DNA from: Armillaria gallica
Lineage: Eukaryota > Basidiomycota > Agaricomycetes > Agaricales > Physalacriaceae
Assembly (NCBI GenBank): GCA_037576215.1
Contig: JBANDB010000003.1
Coordinates: 5,022,001 to 5,086,000 of the forward strand
Direction of reading: 5' to 3'
DNA: 64,000 nt
In this document: piece by piece, positions 21,762-34,056 of the stretch
Position numbering within the stretch: position 1 is the stretch's first letter
Layout of the letters: each line of letters opens with the position of its first letter
The notes under the pieces: model-generated
Told to the model about the DNA's origin: nothing
Seen by the model: only the letters and a program-made list of their open reading frames with translations
The model's database searches: none
Made by a program: the position numbers and the translations under genes

Positions 21762-22710
21762 CGTTCGAAGTCCCGTATGGCTGATCCGAACAGAAAGATG
21801 AAGTCCAGCAGCCAGCGCAAAGAAAGTGATATACGACGGAACAGTCGTCCTGCGCCTCTTCTCGTCGAAGATTCTGCTAGAGAATCCGAGCAGCACCCGC
21901 CCGAAAGAAGGAAAAAATGAAAAGCCGGAAGAAGAAGAAGGGGGAAAAGGGAGAAACTGATGTCGGCAGAGCCATGATCGTAATATAGTACAACGGGACT
22001 TCCCGATTGAGACCGACTTTTTGCATGCCACAAATGGAAATTGGGCTCAAAAGGCAAATGTAGAAGTCCGACAATGACGCTGAGGCTTTACAAAAACCTT
22101 GTATTGTTAGTAGCTGTAACTCAATCTACAAGGGCATTAGGCTGCCCTTTGTTTTTCAGGCTTCAAGCATTCACGTTTGAAATTTCTTGTATGTCGTCTG
22201 AATTGGACCTGAACAAAAAGTCGGCACGATTCGGCGAGAGATGGCAAAGACGAGGTTCATAACTAATACTTTCCTCTGAGGTGGCATATGCCAAGGTGAG
22301 GTCTCTAGAGAGCTGAAAAGCTTGAAAAGTTAAATAATTGAATGAAGGGCGAGGGATGCTGAGTCTCAGTCGGAGATGCCGAGGTGCGGCAAAAGAAAAC
22401 TAGGCGCAGGCGGTCGGATCAAAAAGCCTCTTGTTCAGGTGCCTGGCGGGCGTCGGCACCCACTCAAACGATATCCCAGCTTGACGAACAGAAAAAATGG
22501 GCAAACCCGTCTATTCTGCAAATTTCCTGCTTTTTCGGTCTTAACTGTCAGCAGTAAAAGAGCTCGAATCAGATTGGATCAAATATAGGAACCTGAATGC
22601 GAAGCTCATGATACTCTTTCTGATCCTTGATGCTGATAGTTACAAAACGATAGATCTTCAACAAATGCGGACCTCGCGACCATCAGTAAGTCTCCCTTCC
22701 AACGGTAGAT
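21762..22710. other. Intergenic region between the receptor and DNA polymerase eta
   Basis: About 950 bases containing the receptor's 5' flank, with a purine-rich plus strand (about 21900-21960: GGAAAAAATGAAAAG, GAAGAAGAAGGGGG), that is, a pyrimidine tract on the receptor's sense strand. No gene is recognised. The right end is the 3' flank of polymerase eta. Confidence 0.4.
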
Positions 22711-25182
22711 TCATTTTCGTGTGAAGAACTTCTCTATACCTTTGGGTGATTCCTTCCGTCGTTTCTTTTTCTTGGCCGGCTCTTTCAAAGAGACGCGCAA
22801 TTGGTTACCAGGGTCCTTTGCGAGGTCTTGGGCAAAGTGCCAATCACTGTGTTCCATCCGTATGGTGGCTAGTAGATCGGCTTGGTCTTCCGATACTGAT
22901 GCAGTATTGGGGAACGGGATATCCTTGTTACAGCGCGAGCATGTGAAAGCTACGGCCTGTTTAGCTGCGGCCGACGACTGATCCGCGGTAAGCTCTGTAA
23001 CATGCTTGGGGGAGTCGTCATCTCGTCCGCGTTTTGAGCTGGGGCCACCTTTGAGGAATCCGTCAATGCTTTGCTGTCCGGTTTCTGCAATCTCTATGCC
23101 AGTGAACGCCAGTTGGACGCTTGTGACTTTCATGGATGTAGAATTTCCGACGAGTTCTTTCCAGAGTTTATCACCGGCAGCTGCAATGACATCCACAGTG
23201 ACTTCTCGGATGAAAGGAAATGGGGCCTGTTTGGAACGGGAAGTCTCATATCCTACAAGGTACTGTAAGCTTTGGGGTCACAGCCGGAGATATCTTGAGC
23301 GGAACCTTTGCGGGCATGAAGGACCAGAGTCTTTGGCCAGAGTTTGGGGTTGGCCTCTCTCGCATCATTAAGGCGTAAGGCCAATTCTGCAGCCAAAACC
23401 CGAATCCAATGATGTCCCTCCGATGGCTTGGTGATCGGTTTTGGTAGATTTTTTGAAGCCAACATACTTTTGTTGACAATAGATTTCGCCTTGACTATTC
23501 TCATACCATTAATAATCAACTTACAGACCTTATCATAAACCTGACCTTCAGAACGATCAATCCCGCTGGGCGATGGAAACATGTTGATCACGTTTCACGA
23601 GAAAGAAAAGAGCAACCCACCGTAATACCTCGTAGACCCAAATGGCATTCTCGCCGAATTTCTGCTGCATTTCATCTGTATAATTCCATAAACAAACAGT
23701 AACCTCGTTCCTCAAGAGTTCACTTGCCTAGACTGACCGGGCTACAGAAGATGGATTCATTTAAACACGGATCAATGAGGTCAAGGGACCCACAGTATAT
23801 CCGCCACCTTCGAAACATCATACTCTTGCGCTAGAGCGTGACCGAGCTTCCCACCCAAGAACCGTATCTACACCGGTTTTAAACAGTGTACCTTGGCAAA
23901 GAAATACTCGGCACCTTTTGAAAGTCCATGGGCTTCAAATAACCCGGAATGGCGGCATTCCGCAGGATGCTCTGGATCATTCGTCAGAAAGTTCCATTCA
24001 TGATACTATACAGGCCGACACACCTGACTATTGGGCTTTCGATACGAAGCGGTAAGCTGGAGGACAGTCAGGTCAGATGGTCGCTTCGGAGACAGCTAGA
24101 GTTGATGTATAACCTTTGCGAGAAATTTATTTCTCGCGATGCCCTAGACAAATTCGATCAGATCCCTATAATGAGCAAAGTTTTCGACCATACCGCTGAC
24201 AATGTATACCCTAGTTTTGTTCTTATATCCTCTCTAACCTGGCCCATTAATTCAGCGGCAATAGAGAGAGCGACGTCATGCCAGGTGCTCTGTATAGTTT
24301 CTTCACCCAAAGTGGCATGGGAACCCGGTTCTTGATCTACAGATGTAGATGGGTCAATGGGTATGAGGAAATCAGCCTGGTCCCAGGATATGGACGGGGC
24401 TGGTGGTAGCGGAGTGTCCATCCCGTCAGGAGAATCGGTCGGAATGGCTGTGAGATATGGGTATCTCCGGAATAGAATTTCTCGAACGGGTTTCGTGAAG
24501 TCAATGAAAGCCTCGTCAATGGAGGCCTTCTCTTATTTTCATTTCAGTCTTTCCACACGGATAATCAGAGCAATTCATACCGATCTCAGCATCGGGGAGA
24601 TGTTCGTTGAACATCGCAAGAATTTTCATGCTTTCTCGTCGATAATAATCTAGGGAAACCTTGATAGCAGTCAGCAGACATACTGCGGAGTAACTGAATT
24701 TGTGCTGGACACCTTATGTGTTCTTGAATCCACGTTGTCCCAGTAGCCTGGCTCTTTCTCTCCTTCCTTATAAGTAGCAACGTGCACAACTACTAGATCT
24801 GGACACCGTTGCTTAGCGTCCTTCAACTTGTCCATGCGTGATATGCCGAATTTCCGGGCAGGATAGTTCACGGCAATGAGAGAATCCCATTGTAGGACCA
24901 CGAGAGGTTTGTCAGTTATTCCAAGACGGACCTGTGTCCTTCGTCAGCAAGACAGAATTTGTGTTCCAAGGAAAAGAAGACCATCTCGCATGCCGCGTAG
25001 AAAGCATCGCTGTCGCAAAGCGCGATAATGCGAAGTGGGTCTCGAATGCCAAGGTTCTGAGATAGCAGATGTCGATAGGTGATGACTGGGTCCAGATCAC
25101 TGAAGTTGTCGTCGACGGGCGCGTCGGCAGCCTTTTCTTTGCCCTTCCAAGCCATCCTGAGACGCGATGGTGAGGCATTCAT
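22711..25182 (-). CDS. rad30: DNA polymerase eta (Y-family, RAD30 type)
   Basis: Translesion polymerase that bypasses UV photoproducts. The first exon carries IIALCDSDAFYAACE, the Y-family metal-binding start. After splicing come VRLGITDKPLVVLQWDSLIAVNYPARKFG (in two parts), then DLVVVHVATYKEG, KASIDEAFIDFTKP (catalytic SIDEAF), GIARNKFLAK, NAAIPGYLKPMDFQK, IRFLGGKLGHALA, and the little-finger region. The last exon has QQSIDGFL, a PCNA-interaction-like motif, a UBZ-type ubiquitin-binding finger (FTCSRCNKDIPF...RMEHSDWHFAQDLAKD), and ends KGIEKFFTRK, a second PIP-like motif in the polymerase eta position. More than ten introns; one (23676-23727) has a GC donor (AG|GCAAGT). Start at 25182 is the first ATG before the catalytic exon. 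The gene is divergent from the AIF-like gene. Confidence 0.93.
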
Positions 25183-25473
25183 TACAAGAGTGGCAGTCGA
25201 CCCTAACCCTATTGCGAGCTTGTGTCGAATCCAAACAATGCCACACAGGTGCCGTCACTGTGCAGCATCGGCCACTGGCCCTGGGCAATCATGCCTAATT
25301 GTTGGTCGACTTTGCCTGCAGCGACTCCTTGTTATTTTCATCAAAATCCGACTGCAACCTTGTGGATCACATTTCTGGCTCAGGACGACCATCGTGACGA
25401 GTTGAAGCCAAAATCGATGACCAATTAGCCGCCTCTGATTGGAGTATTTCTGTCTTACATATACAGTCTAGAT
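25183..25473. promoter_or_regulatory. Divergent promoter, polymerase eta / AIF-like oxidoreductase
   Basis: These 291 bases separate the two start codons. No TATA box is obvious. Both genes must be driven from here, so a DNA repair gene and a mitochondrial redox gene may share control. Confidence 0.4.
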
Positions 25474-28020
25474 ATGTGGGTACATTCCCATGTAATGCTA
25501 TTGCGGTTAAGCTTACCCGCAAAGAAAGTTCTTTCTCCGCGACTGCTACTTTTCCGGTCTGTTCGAACGATGTCTGCCAAGTCGCTTCCCGTTCTCGATG
25601 AATCCGAGCTTAAAGATGGAGAAATGTCACTCGATCTCTCTGTCTCGGTAGCGTGTGGTTTAACACATTGTTTTTAGGAAGGAAGTCGACTTTGAGCAAG
25701 GAAAGGTTCTTCTTTCACGTTTGGGAGACAAGATACATGCGACCAGTGCTTACTGTACCCATTACGGAGCACCTCTTGCTAAAGGTGTACTCACTTACGA
25801 TGGAAGAGTAACTTGGTCAGTCAATTCTTTGTTTCTTCTCGACGCGTAAAAGTCTGATGTTTCTGTATGTCCAAAGCCCTTGGCACGGAGGTGGGTGGAA
25901 CTGTCTTTTGCAGACATCGTGGGTAACGCGTGCATTGCAGCTTGCTTTCATGTTTCCTCTGGTGACATTGGTGCGTGTCGAATCGTTCCCTACGTCCCGA
26001 GTTGTTGAATAAGAACTGGAATAGAGGATGCTCCCGCTCCGGCCGGCATTCACTCCTTCGAAACCCGCGTCACAGATGGCAAGATATACGTCAGTGCGAA
26101 CCCCGCATATACACTCAAGGAGAAGATATCCAGGCCTCCTAAATTGTCTACCACGAGTTTTGATGCCGTTGGCAAAGGAACGATCATCGTCGGAGGTGGT
26201 GCTGGAGCTTTCAGTCTCGTTGAAAGTTTGAGAGAGGTCGGTTCCTCTTTTATCGAGCGGCTGGCATCCTGAACGCTCTGCAGAATGGATATAAATACCC
26301 TATCACCATCCTGACCAAAGAGCCACACGCCCCAATTGACAGGTGCAGCTAATTTCCAACCTGTAATACTGTCATTTGACAATCCATCCAGAACCAAATT
26401 GAGCAAAGCACTGATTATAGACTCATCCAAGCTGGAGTGGAAGAATGCCGCGGAACTCAAAGTCAAATTTGGGACCAACGTTCGAACCGGAGTCGTGAGT
26501 AGCGTTTCATTGTCGACCCTTGCCAAGCTCATGCGATCTCGGTACAGACTGTGACCTCGATCGATTTTCCCAACCGCAAAGTCATTATTGACGGCAAGGA
26601 CTCGCTTATTTACGACAAATTAGTTCTTGCAACTGGAGGAATTCCTCGGCGTTTACCTATACCAGGCGCAGACCTCGAGAATGTATACACATTCAGGACC
26701 GTCGAGGACGCTCAAAAGGTCGATGCTGGTAAGCTACTACTTCTAATCTGAATTACATTTGATTTTCATTGAAATCCACATCATAGCGGCACAGAAGGGA
26801 AAGAGAGTCGTCGTCATCGGCAGCTCTTTCATCAGCATGGAACTTGTCGTTGCACTAGCCAAACGGGGACTGGAATCAATTGATGTCATTGGAATGGAGG
26901 AGTATCCATTCGAGGCTGTCCTGGGTAAGGAGGTTGGTAAGGGGCTAATGAAGGTTTGCCGATTTTCATCTTGCACTCTGGCACATCCTGAGGCGATCAT
27001 GATAGTATCACGAATCCCAAGGTGTCAAGTTCCATATGTCTAGCAAGGTCGAAAAGATTGTGCCTCACGAGGACAACGACAAGCTTGCGACAGGTGTTAT
27101 TGTTAACGGTGAAACCTTGCCGGCCGACTTCATTATAATGGGGGTCGGAGTCGCCCCGGCCACGGACTTTTTGAAGGGGCTCATTGAATTGGAGGCTGAT
27201 GGTTCTGTCAAGGTGGATGAGTATCTTAGGGCCATTAAAACACCTCCTGGAGTCAAAGGCGTGTTTGCCATCGGTGAGATGATCGTCAATTTGTAAACTT
27301 CTAGGACTTCACTTGACTCTATTAACCCGGCGCAGGTGATATTGCGGTTGCACCAGTGGTGCAAAAAGGTCGGGTCGTAACGTTCGCTCGCATCGAACAT
27401 TGGAATGTAAGCTTGATCTTGTCAAGATCGAGCAGGTCCCCTAAGGTTCACTTCCCAGGTCGCATCAAACCAAGGTCGGGTACTGGGAAGATCGATTGCT
27501 GGTACTCCTCGGCCCTACTCTAAGCTTCCGTTCTTTTGGAGCGCACGTAAGGTTTCAACTTCCGCTTGCTGACACGCAGCTGATGTAACGAAGAGGGTCA
27601 GCAACTCCGGTACGGTGGCTACGGTGCCGGTCACGACGAAGTCACTATTGTCGGCGATCCAGGAGAATTGAAGGTAGGTGCCCTTCCCTTGGTTTTCAAT
27701 GCAGGCAAAGACGGGCCCGTTTCAGTTCATAGCATACTACTCCAAGAGTGGTAAAATTATCGCCGTTGCCAGGTGTGTATCTGTTTTACCTGTGATGGCC
27801 AAGGCTTATGACTTGCTTTCACTATCAGCATGCAAAATGACCCCGTGGCCAGTAAAGCTCTGCAGCTCTTGAGGCTGGGAATGATGCCTACGCTTGCTGA
27901 GCTGAAGGAACGAGGATTGGTCAGGCTTCTACGCGTTCTTCGATTTAAGTTTGGCTAATTTCCCGCCAGGATATCATGTCAATTGATATTTCCACTCAGA
28001 GTGTCACGCCGACAGAATAA
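25474..28020 (+). CDS. Rieske plus AIF-type flavoprotein oxidoreductase (AIFM3-like)
   Basis: Mitochondrial NAD(P)H-dependent FAD oxidoreductase with an N-terminal Rieske [2Fe-2S] domain. The N terminus (MLLRLSLPAKKVLSPRLLLF, RSVRTMSAKS) is a good presequence; ATGs at 25474, 25495 and 25570 are in frame, so a mitochondrial and a shorter form are conceivable. Rieske ligands: YCTHYGAPLAKG and CPWHGACF, joined across introns. Then GTIIVGGGAGAFSLVESLR (first FAD-binding Rossmann motif), LVLATGGIPRRLPIPGA, RVVVIGSSFISMELVVAL (NAD(P)H fold), ADFIIMGVGVAPATDFL and VFAIGDIAVAP (second FAD motif). About a dozen short introns. The C-terminal part (YGAGHDEVTIVGDPGELK, FIAYYSKSGKIIAVASMQND) is the AIF-like dimer domain. 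Confidence 0.92.
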
Positions 28021-28760
28021 ATGGCTATGTGAAGCATCCGCCCGTGTATGTTTGTATTATAGGTGTAACAATAGGAAACAGCTGCAGTGCACAGTACAGC
28101 AAGCTCATAGCATCCGGATCAAGGCGAAAAATTGGTGCCGTGCGAACAACGCGCCCCATCATCATGCCGTTGAAGGTGACCAGAAAAATGCATGGTGCAT
28201 GCACGGGGTATACGGGCGATATTTCCAGTAAAAAGGCTGTTGCGTGGAAGTCGAATCGCATGTATATCACCCACATCACCATTGACGGCTATATATGTAC
28301 TTGGATGACATTCATGATGACATGATATATTTGTGGCACATAATGTGCGATTACTGAAAACAGATTCTAGCGGATGTGAAGGCCAATTCCGCGGGCAGAT
28401 ATGACTAGAGAGCGGTCCATAAATGATGTGACCGGCAGATAGCGAGGTTCATCTAGACCGGCAGTCTAGCAAAGGTATACAAAGATTTCTTACTGGGAAC
28501 AGAACAGAGGGACCCCCTTTGCAGCCGTGGAGCTGTAAGAACATCAGAGGCGGCACAGTAGACAAGGGGGCGGTAGGGAACGGGTAACGGACTTGGCCGT
28601 GAAAGTCGAATTGCCGCGAGTGAATTGCCTGTTGGAGTGGCTTAGGTAAACAAGGACCAAACAAGACAGACGGAGAGATTACTTACAACTGGCTCTGTCC
28701 CGCCGAAGCTGCTGACGCTTTTTCTCTCTGCCCATCACGTCGTTCACAGCAACCCAGACG
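28021..28760. other. Intergenic region before the LAMMER kinase
   Basis: 740 bases with the 3' flank of the oxidoreductase and the kinase 5' region. Open frames here show no family. The only notable sequence is a CT-rich stretch near 28700-28735 just before the kinase ATG. Confidence 0.4.
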
Positions 28761-30743
28761 ATGCAGGCTGCGGTCCACCCGCTGCCGCCTCAAATGCTTT
28801 CCCAGTATTCGCTCCAGTCACTCAATGGCGTCAATCCCAACACCACCAGTGTCATCCCTACGCCGCCAGTGGTTACTAGAAAACGCAAACGTGCGCACCA
28901 GTACACCGTCAGCTACAGTGAAGTACAGGAGCTAGACAATGACGGGAAGCTGCGGGACGTCATTGTTATTGAGGATACACCACCCCCACCTACTATGTCA
29001 CCTGCGACCACCCATACTGGCGCCTTTTCCGCCTCATACCAGCCTCCTCTGTACTCTGCGCCCATAAGGACTCGTGCTCGAGCTGCTGCAGAGGCTCAGG
29101 CTTTATCGGCGAGTTCATCTTCGGCCATCATTGCCCCCCCACCGAAGAAACGGAAACGGGACCATCTTGAGGAGGTCCGTGCGCTACCTGCCAAGAAGGT
29201 CGTAGCAAGCGGCCACCACTCCCAGGCTCTTACCCAGACTAAATCTTGGGATACCAGAAGCGCAGCTGCAACAGATGAGGTGAGTTGTCGCGCTCAAGCC
29301 ATACTTTTGAATGACGTGTTCACGGGCTTTCCCTCGATGTAGACCTCGAAGGGATCTGTCTCCTGTGATGACAAAGAGGGTCATTACATTATCATACCAA
29401 ATGATATGATCCATCGACGTTGTAAGTGCTGATTTCACACTCCTTCAGGGCAGCACCTGATGTAGCCGTTTTAGATCGCACTGTGAAACTGCTTGGGCAG
29501 GGTACCTTTGGCAAGGTTGTCGAAGCCATCGATACTGAGACTAATGCAAGAGTGGCTATCAAGATTATTCGAGCCATACAGAAGTATCGCGATGCTAGTA
29601 AGATCGAAGTCCGCGTCTTACAAAGGCTCAAGGAGCGCGACCCATTGAACCGCAAGTAAGCGCTTCGGCTTTCACCTTTGCTAACATTAATGAACTTTTT
29701 GTAGCAAATGTATCCATCTAATTCAATGGTTCGACCATCGGAATCACATCTGTCTGGTCTCGGAACTCCTGGGAATGTGTGTGTACGATTTTCTTAAGGA
29801 AAACGACTTTGCACCTTTTCCTCGGCACCACATTCAATCATTCGCTCGGCAATTACTGGGAAGCGTCGCATGTAAGTAACCTTTGTATTTTTGGTCCCGC
29901 CGTGTACTGATTTGGGCCAATTAGTCTTGCACGATCTCAAGCTTGTTCACACTGATTTGAAACCCGAAAACATACTGCTAGTACACAATGACTTCAAGAT
30001 GGTGCATGTTCCTGTACCAGGAAAGGTAGGTTTTATTTCATCTTTGTGCCTGAAACCCTGCTTACGATTCCACCCAGCGCAACGCCCCTCCAAAGGCGAA
30101 ACGTATACTACAATCCACAGACATTCGTCTCATAGATTTCGGTTCAGCCACGTTCGAGTCCGAATATCATTCGACAGTTGTTTCAACTCGTCATTACCGG
30201 GCGCCCGAGATCATCCTAGGTCCGTGATTGTTAATCAAGTCAAGACTGAGCATTAACCACCTCTAAAGGATTGGGCTGGTCCTATCCCTGTGATGCGTAC
30301 TCGCTTGGATGTATTCTCGTCGAGTTCTTCACGGGAATAGCCCTTTTCCAGACTCATGATAATCTGGAACATCTTGCAATGATGGAGATGGTCATGGGCA
30401 AGATGCCGGAGCGCTTTTCCCGTCAGGGTGCTCGGACGAAGCCTGAATTCTTTAAGGAAGGTTCGAAATTAGACTGGCCTAAGCCTAAAGCTTCAAGACA
30501 GAGTAAGAAGGACGTTCGTGCGACAAGACCACTCTCGGTCAGTACGATTCTCCTTTCATATATCTGAGTATTGCTGACGTTATGGGTACATAGGAGGTCA
30601 TACCCCAGACTGACATTATGAATCGTCAGTTCTTGAATTTGGTGCAGAGGCTATTAGCTTTCGATCCCGCGCAGCGCATCACAGTTCGAGAAGCGCTGAA
30701 TCATCCATACTTCTCATTGAACATCCCCGTTCACGAGATATAG
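28761..30743 (+). CDS. LAMMER/CLK dual-specificity protein kinase
   Basis: Nuclear kinase of the CLK/Kns1/Lkh1 family that phosphorylates SR proteins and influences splicing and stress responses. Eight exons (28761-29279, 29343-29421, 29475-29655, 29705-29871, 29925-30025, 30078-30219, 30269-30537, 30594-30743) give 535 residues. The first about 175 residues are low-complexity with nuclear-localisation-like clusters ([17 protein letters not shown]). Kinase motifs: [54 protein letters not shown], and the family signature [11 protein letters not shown]. The kinase ends [14 protein letters not shown]. The acceptor for exon 3 is ttttag at 29474, which restores the conserved [12 protein letters not shown]. 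Confidence 0.95.
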
Positions 30744-31575
30744 TACACGTTGTTAATTACCTCGTCGAACTCAACCCAACTCTCTTTGGACGTCTCAATT
30801 CTACATCTACGTGTACTACCGACTGGCAACCCTCCGACATACATTCGGAATCTACGCGACAGTTCTAGCCAGCAGGTGACGTCGCTCGTGTCAGTCTTCG
30901 AGGCATGGATGGATCCTGGAAGCTCACGCGAAGTTTGGATAACTAGAAACCGCGAGAGTGGCGATAGCTCTCATTGCATATCTCATTTTACACTTATCTT
31001 ATGATGGCATTTTGCATTTTTTTCTCCCCGCATAGTATACCTTCAACGTACATAGTACCAATAGTGACACATAACAACGCCTTTCCATTCTACAGTGCCG
31101 GTTACTATATCGCATTGTTGTATGTTGGTTTTACTTTCCTTTATTTTTCCTAGTTTTCTCGGTGCAAGGCCCCTTCAATGTGTATCACCACAACTACAGC
31201 ATGGTTTACAATAAACATACAATGTACGACCCTGGCACTACTTACTTACATTGAGCTGACGGACTTACATCTAGATTTTGACATGATCTTCGTTTTTGAC
31301 CTGGTGTCGCTAGAAATACCCTAGTTAATGGCTGTTCCCCCTCGGATATTAAATCTGACAAGGCCATGGGAATCGTGATTGAATTTACAGCGCTGGCGTA
31401 GCGAAATCCAACCGAGTTGGAGGGATACTGGTTGTACTGTGGCGTCTGGGCTAAATGAGATCGGCTTCTTTGATCGCGAATCCGAATCAAAACGAGCATC
31501 AATTTGGCTGCTTCTCCGCTTGCTTTTTGCCCGCCCTTCGTTTCTTTACTTGCTGCACACTCATGCCGCGTTGAA
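30744..31575. other. Intergenic region before aspartic protease 3
   Basis: About 830 bases: 3' flank of the kinase, AT-rich at 31000-31160, then the protease 5' region. No gene recognised; small frames on both strands have no family features. Confidence 0.4.
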
Positions 31576-33335
31576 ATGTTGGTTTTACTCGTATTCTGCC
31601 TTTTCGTCGTCGCAGTCGTCGCGGGCGAGCCTATATCGCGTCCACGGTCCATTTCGATACCAATTCAGAAAGTACAGAGTTCGATACCAAATGGCGAGCT
31701 TCTTCCCGCTTTTATTGTAAGTGTACATATCGTATTATTTGGATGTTAACATACTTTTTCTTTTCATGCAGAAACACCAACAGCATGTGAACCATTGCGA
31801 CCAACGTCTGGCGTTCATGCAAGGGCGGCCTCCCCTACTTCAATCGGTTCTAAGAGACAGCATTCTGGCACATATTCCAGAATCATCCCAAGGCCAAGAT
31901 AGGGAGGACCATGCAGAAAAGCTGTCGACTCAGTAAGCAGGTCCAGACCGTTCCTGTGCGCCGCCCAACTGACTCTGAGGAATAGGGCTAATGATATAGG
32001 ATGTCAGTCGTTCAATAATGTACGACATGAGCAACCGGTTAACTCAGTATTGTGAACAGACTACGGCCCAGTAGAGTTGGGAAACCCGCCAAGTTTATTT
32101 CAGCTGTTGATGGATACTGGATCCGCGGACATGTGGGTTGGTGCCGAGGATTGTCGATGTGATGATGGTGGCGCCTGCGTATGTGATTTTCTTTCGTTGC
32201 ACACCTGTTCTCTGATAAGTAACAGGGCAATCATTCGTTTCTCGGTCCTCACTCGAGCAAGTCATTTGTTGGCACGAATGAGAGCTGGATTATTTGGTAC
32301 GGCACAGGCGAGGTCTCCGGATTTCTAGCACACGATGTCGTGTCAATCATGGGCTTGACTCTTAAACCACACAGATTTGGCGTTGCACAAAACGAAAGCG
32401 CGGATTTTACGGCGTACGAACTTGCGTTTTATCTTTTTTTCCCTTTCATCCATGTTTCATGTTTTAGAGATAGCATCCCATTCGATGGACTTCTTGGTTT
32501 GGCACAGACAGTAAGTGGCGGGCATCCTGAGGACCTTCACTGATGGTGCGACAGGCGGCCTCCCGCCAAAAAACACGAACCGTAGTCGAAGCGCTCTATG
32601 AAACACGTCAGATAGAAGACGCAGTAGTGTCGTTCAAAATTTCACGCGCCGCCGACGAAAAGAATGACGGAGAACTGATGCTGGGCGGCATGAATCTGTC
32701 TAAATTTCAACCGGATACTGCTGTTACGGTGAAGAACGAGAATAACCGAGGCTTTTGGGAGGTTCCTCTAGACGATATAATGGTAAATGGAGAGAGCCTG
32801 GGACTGTTGAACAGGTCTGCAGTGCTTGATACCGGATCGGTAAGCCGTTCATTGTAACAAAGCCACATATTCATGCAACTATTTTGTCATGTAGACCCTT
32901 ATTCTCGCGCAAGCCAAGGTAAATATACCGGTATGCAATGATTCCGACCTACCTGATAATCTCTCTTCTGTTTCAGGACGTAGCTTCGATACACCAGCGG
33001 ATTCCCGGTGCGCGATTTGACCAAGGCTCATGGATCATCCCATGCCAGACTAGGGCCGTTGTCTCTTTCGTTATTGGCGGCAGGCAATTTCCCATTGAAT
33101 CTCGTGACCTGCGCTTTTCTTATGTGGACGAGAACAACGCCGAAGATTGTATATCTGGTATCAGTCGTGGAAGAGAGCTCCTCGAAGGACCCACTCATTG
33201 GCTTGTAAGTTCGACTCCCTCATCTGGAGTCCCCTAGTGATTATTGATATATAGGTTGGGGACGTCTTTCTCAAAAATGTGTATCACAGCCTGAATTCTA
33301 GAACTAATGAGATCACGCTAGCACATTTGAAGTAG
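31576..33335 (+). CDS. Secreted pepsin-like aspartic protease 3 (divergent)
   Basis: A third A1 protease, 428 residues, separated from the tandem pair by 20 kb. Ten exons (31576-31716, 31772-31932, 31986-32002, 32060-32178, 32226-32413, 32468-32510, 32555-32839, 32895-32918, 32977-33204, 33255-33335), total divisible by three. Signal peptide MLVLLVFCLFVVAVVAG. Catalytic motifs LLMDTGSADMW and AVLDTGSTLIL, the latter split by an intron after DTGS. CRCDDGGAC matches the first disulfide loop of the paralogues. It lacks their Ser-rich linker and is 73 residues shorter. Exons of 17 and 24 bases are required. It shares with copies 1 and 2 the exon break at GDGxxxxG and the ending VGDVFLKN, so it is an old duplicate that gained introns. 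Confidence 0.9.
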
Positions 33336-34056
33336 TATGTACCCGCTATATATACCCTTTCCATTCGCCACCGTTGTTTTGTTGTTAACTCGACGCTATG
33401 TACCGCTTTTCTATTTCCAGAGATAGATATTTTCCCAGCACTCAACGAACTCTCCCAGCCGCTTACCTTCCCCCGTGAACTGGAGAAAAAAACGGTTTCA
33501 CGGTCAATTTCCTGTCATCTCCACCTCTCACTGTGGCCCCGATGTTAACCTCCAGTCTTCTAGCTATTCCAGATGTGTTGGGCCGAAAGAGAAGAGTGGA
33601 CCTCTGATCTTGAGCGACCACAACTTGATCATCGATGTCTTTTCCGACTTCTTTGAGTTGTTCGAGAAAACGTAGAAGTGCTGAGGATGATGACGTTCCT
33701 ATCGGGCATATTTAGAGGGAGTTGAATAGCACCATTCTTGATACTCCCTCCGGTGCTCACCCGCTCAGTCGGAGGTATCAAAGTCCGAGCAGGGTGCCCT
33801 TACTTTGCAGGAGGGCCTGTAATTCACCCAGTCCTGACGGGAAAGGTAAAACAGATCAGTGGACCTTTCGTAGGCATGACTTTGCTTGAAGTGACTCCGA
33901 ATGAGGCTGATAAGGTTGAGCAGCGGAATCTGGAGACGCGTAGAAGCGCCGGGTCGCTGGCACTCGTACAGCACTGTCCAGCTACTACCGATCGCGCCTG
34001 AAATCGTGAACAATCCTTTATGTAAAGCGAGACATCAAACTCTCCATCCATCACTC
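33336..34056. other. Intergenic region before the unknown 442-residue gene
   Basis: 720 bases. Open frames at 33475-33675, 33738-34001 and an in-frame upstream extension from 33901 show no family. The upstream ATG at 33901 could be the real start of the next gene, but the 34057 start gives a cleaner N terminus. Confidence 0.35.
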
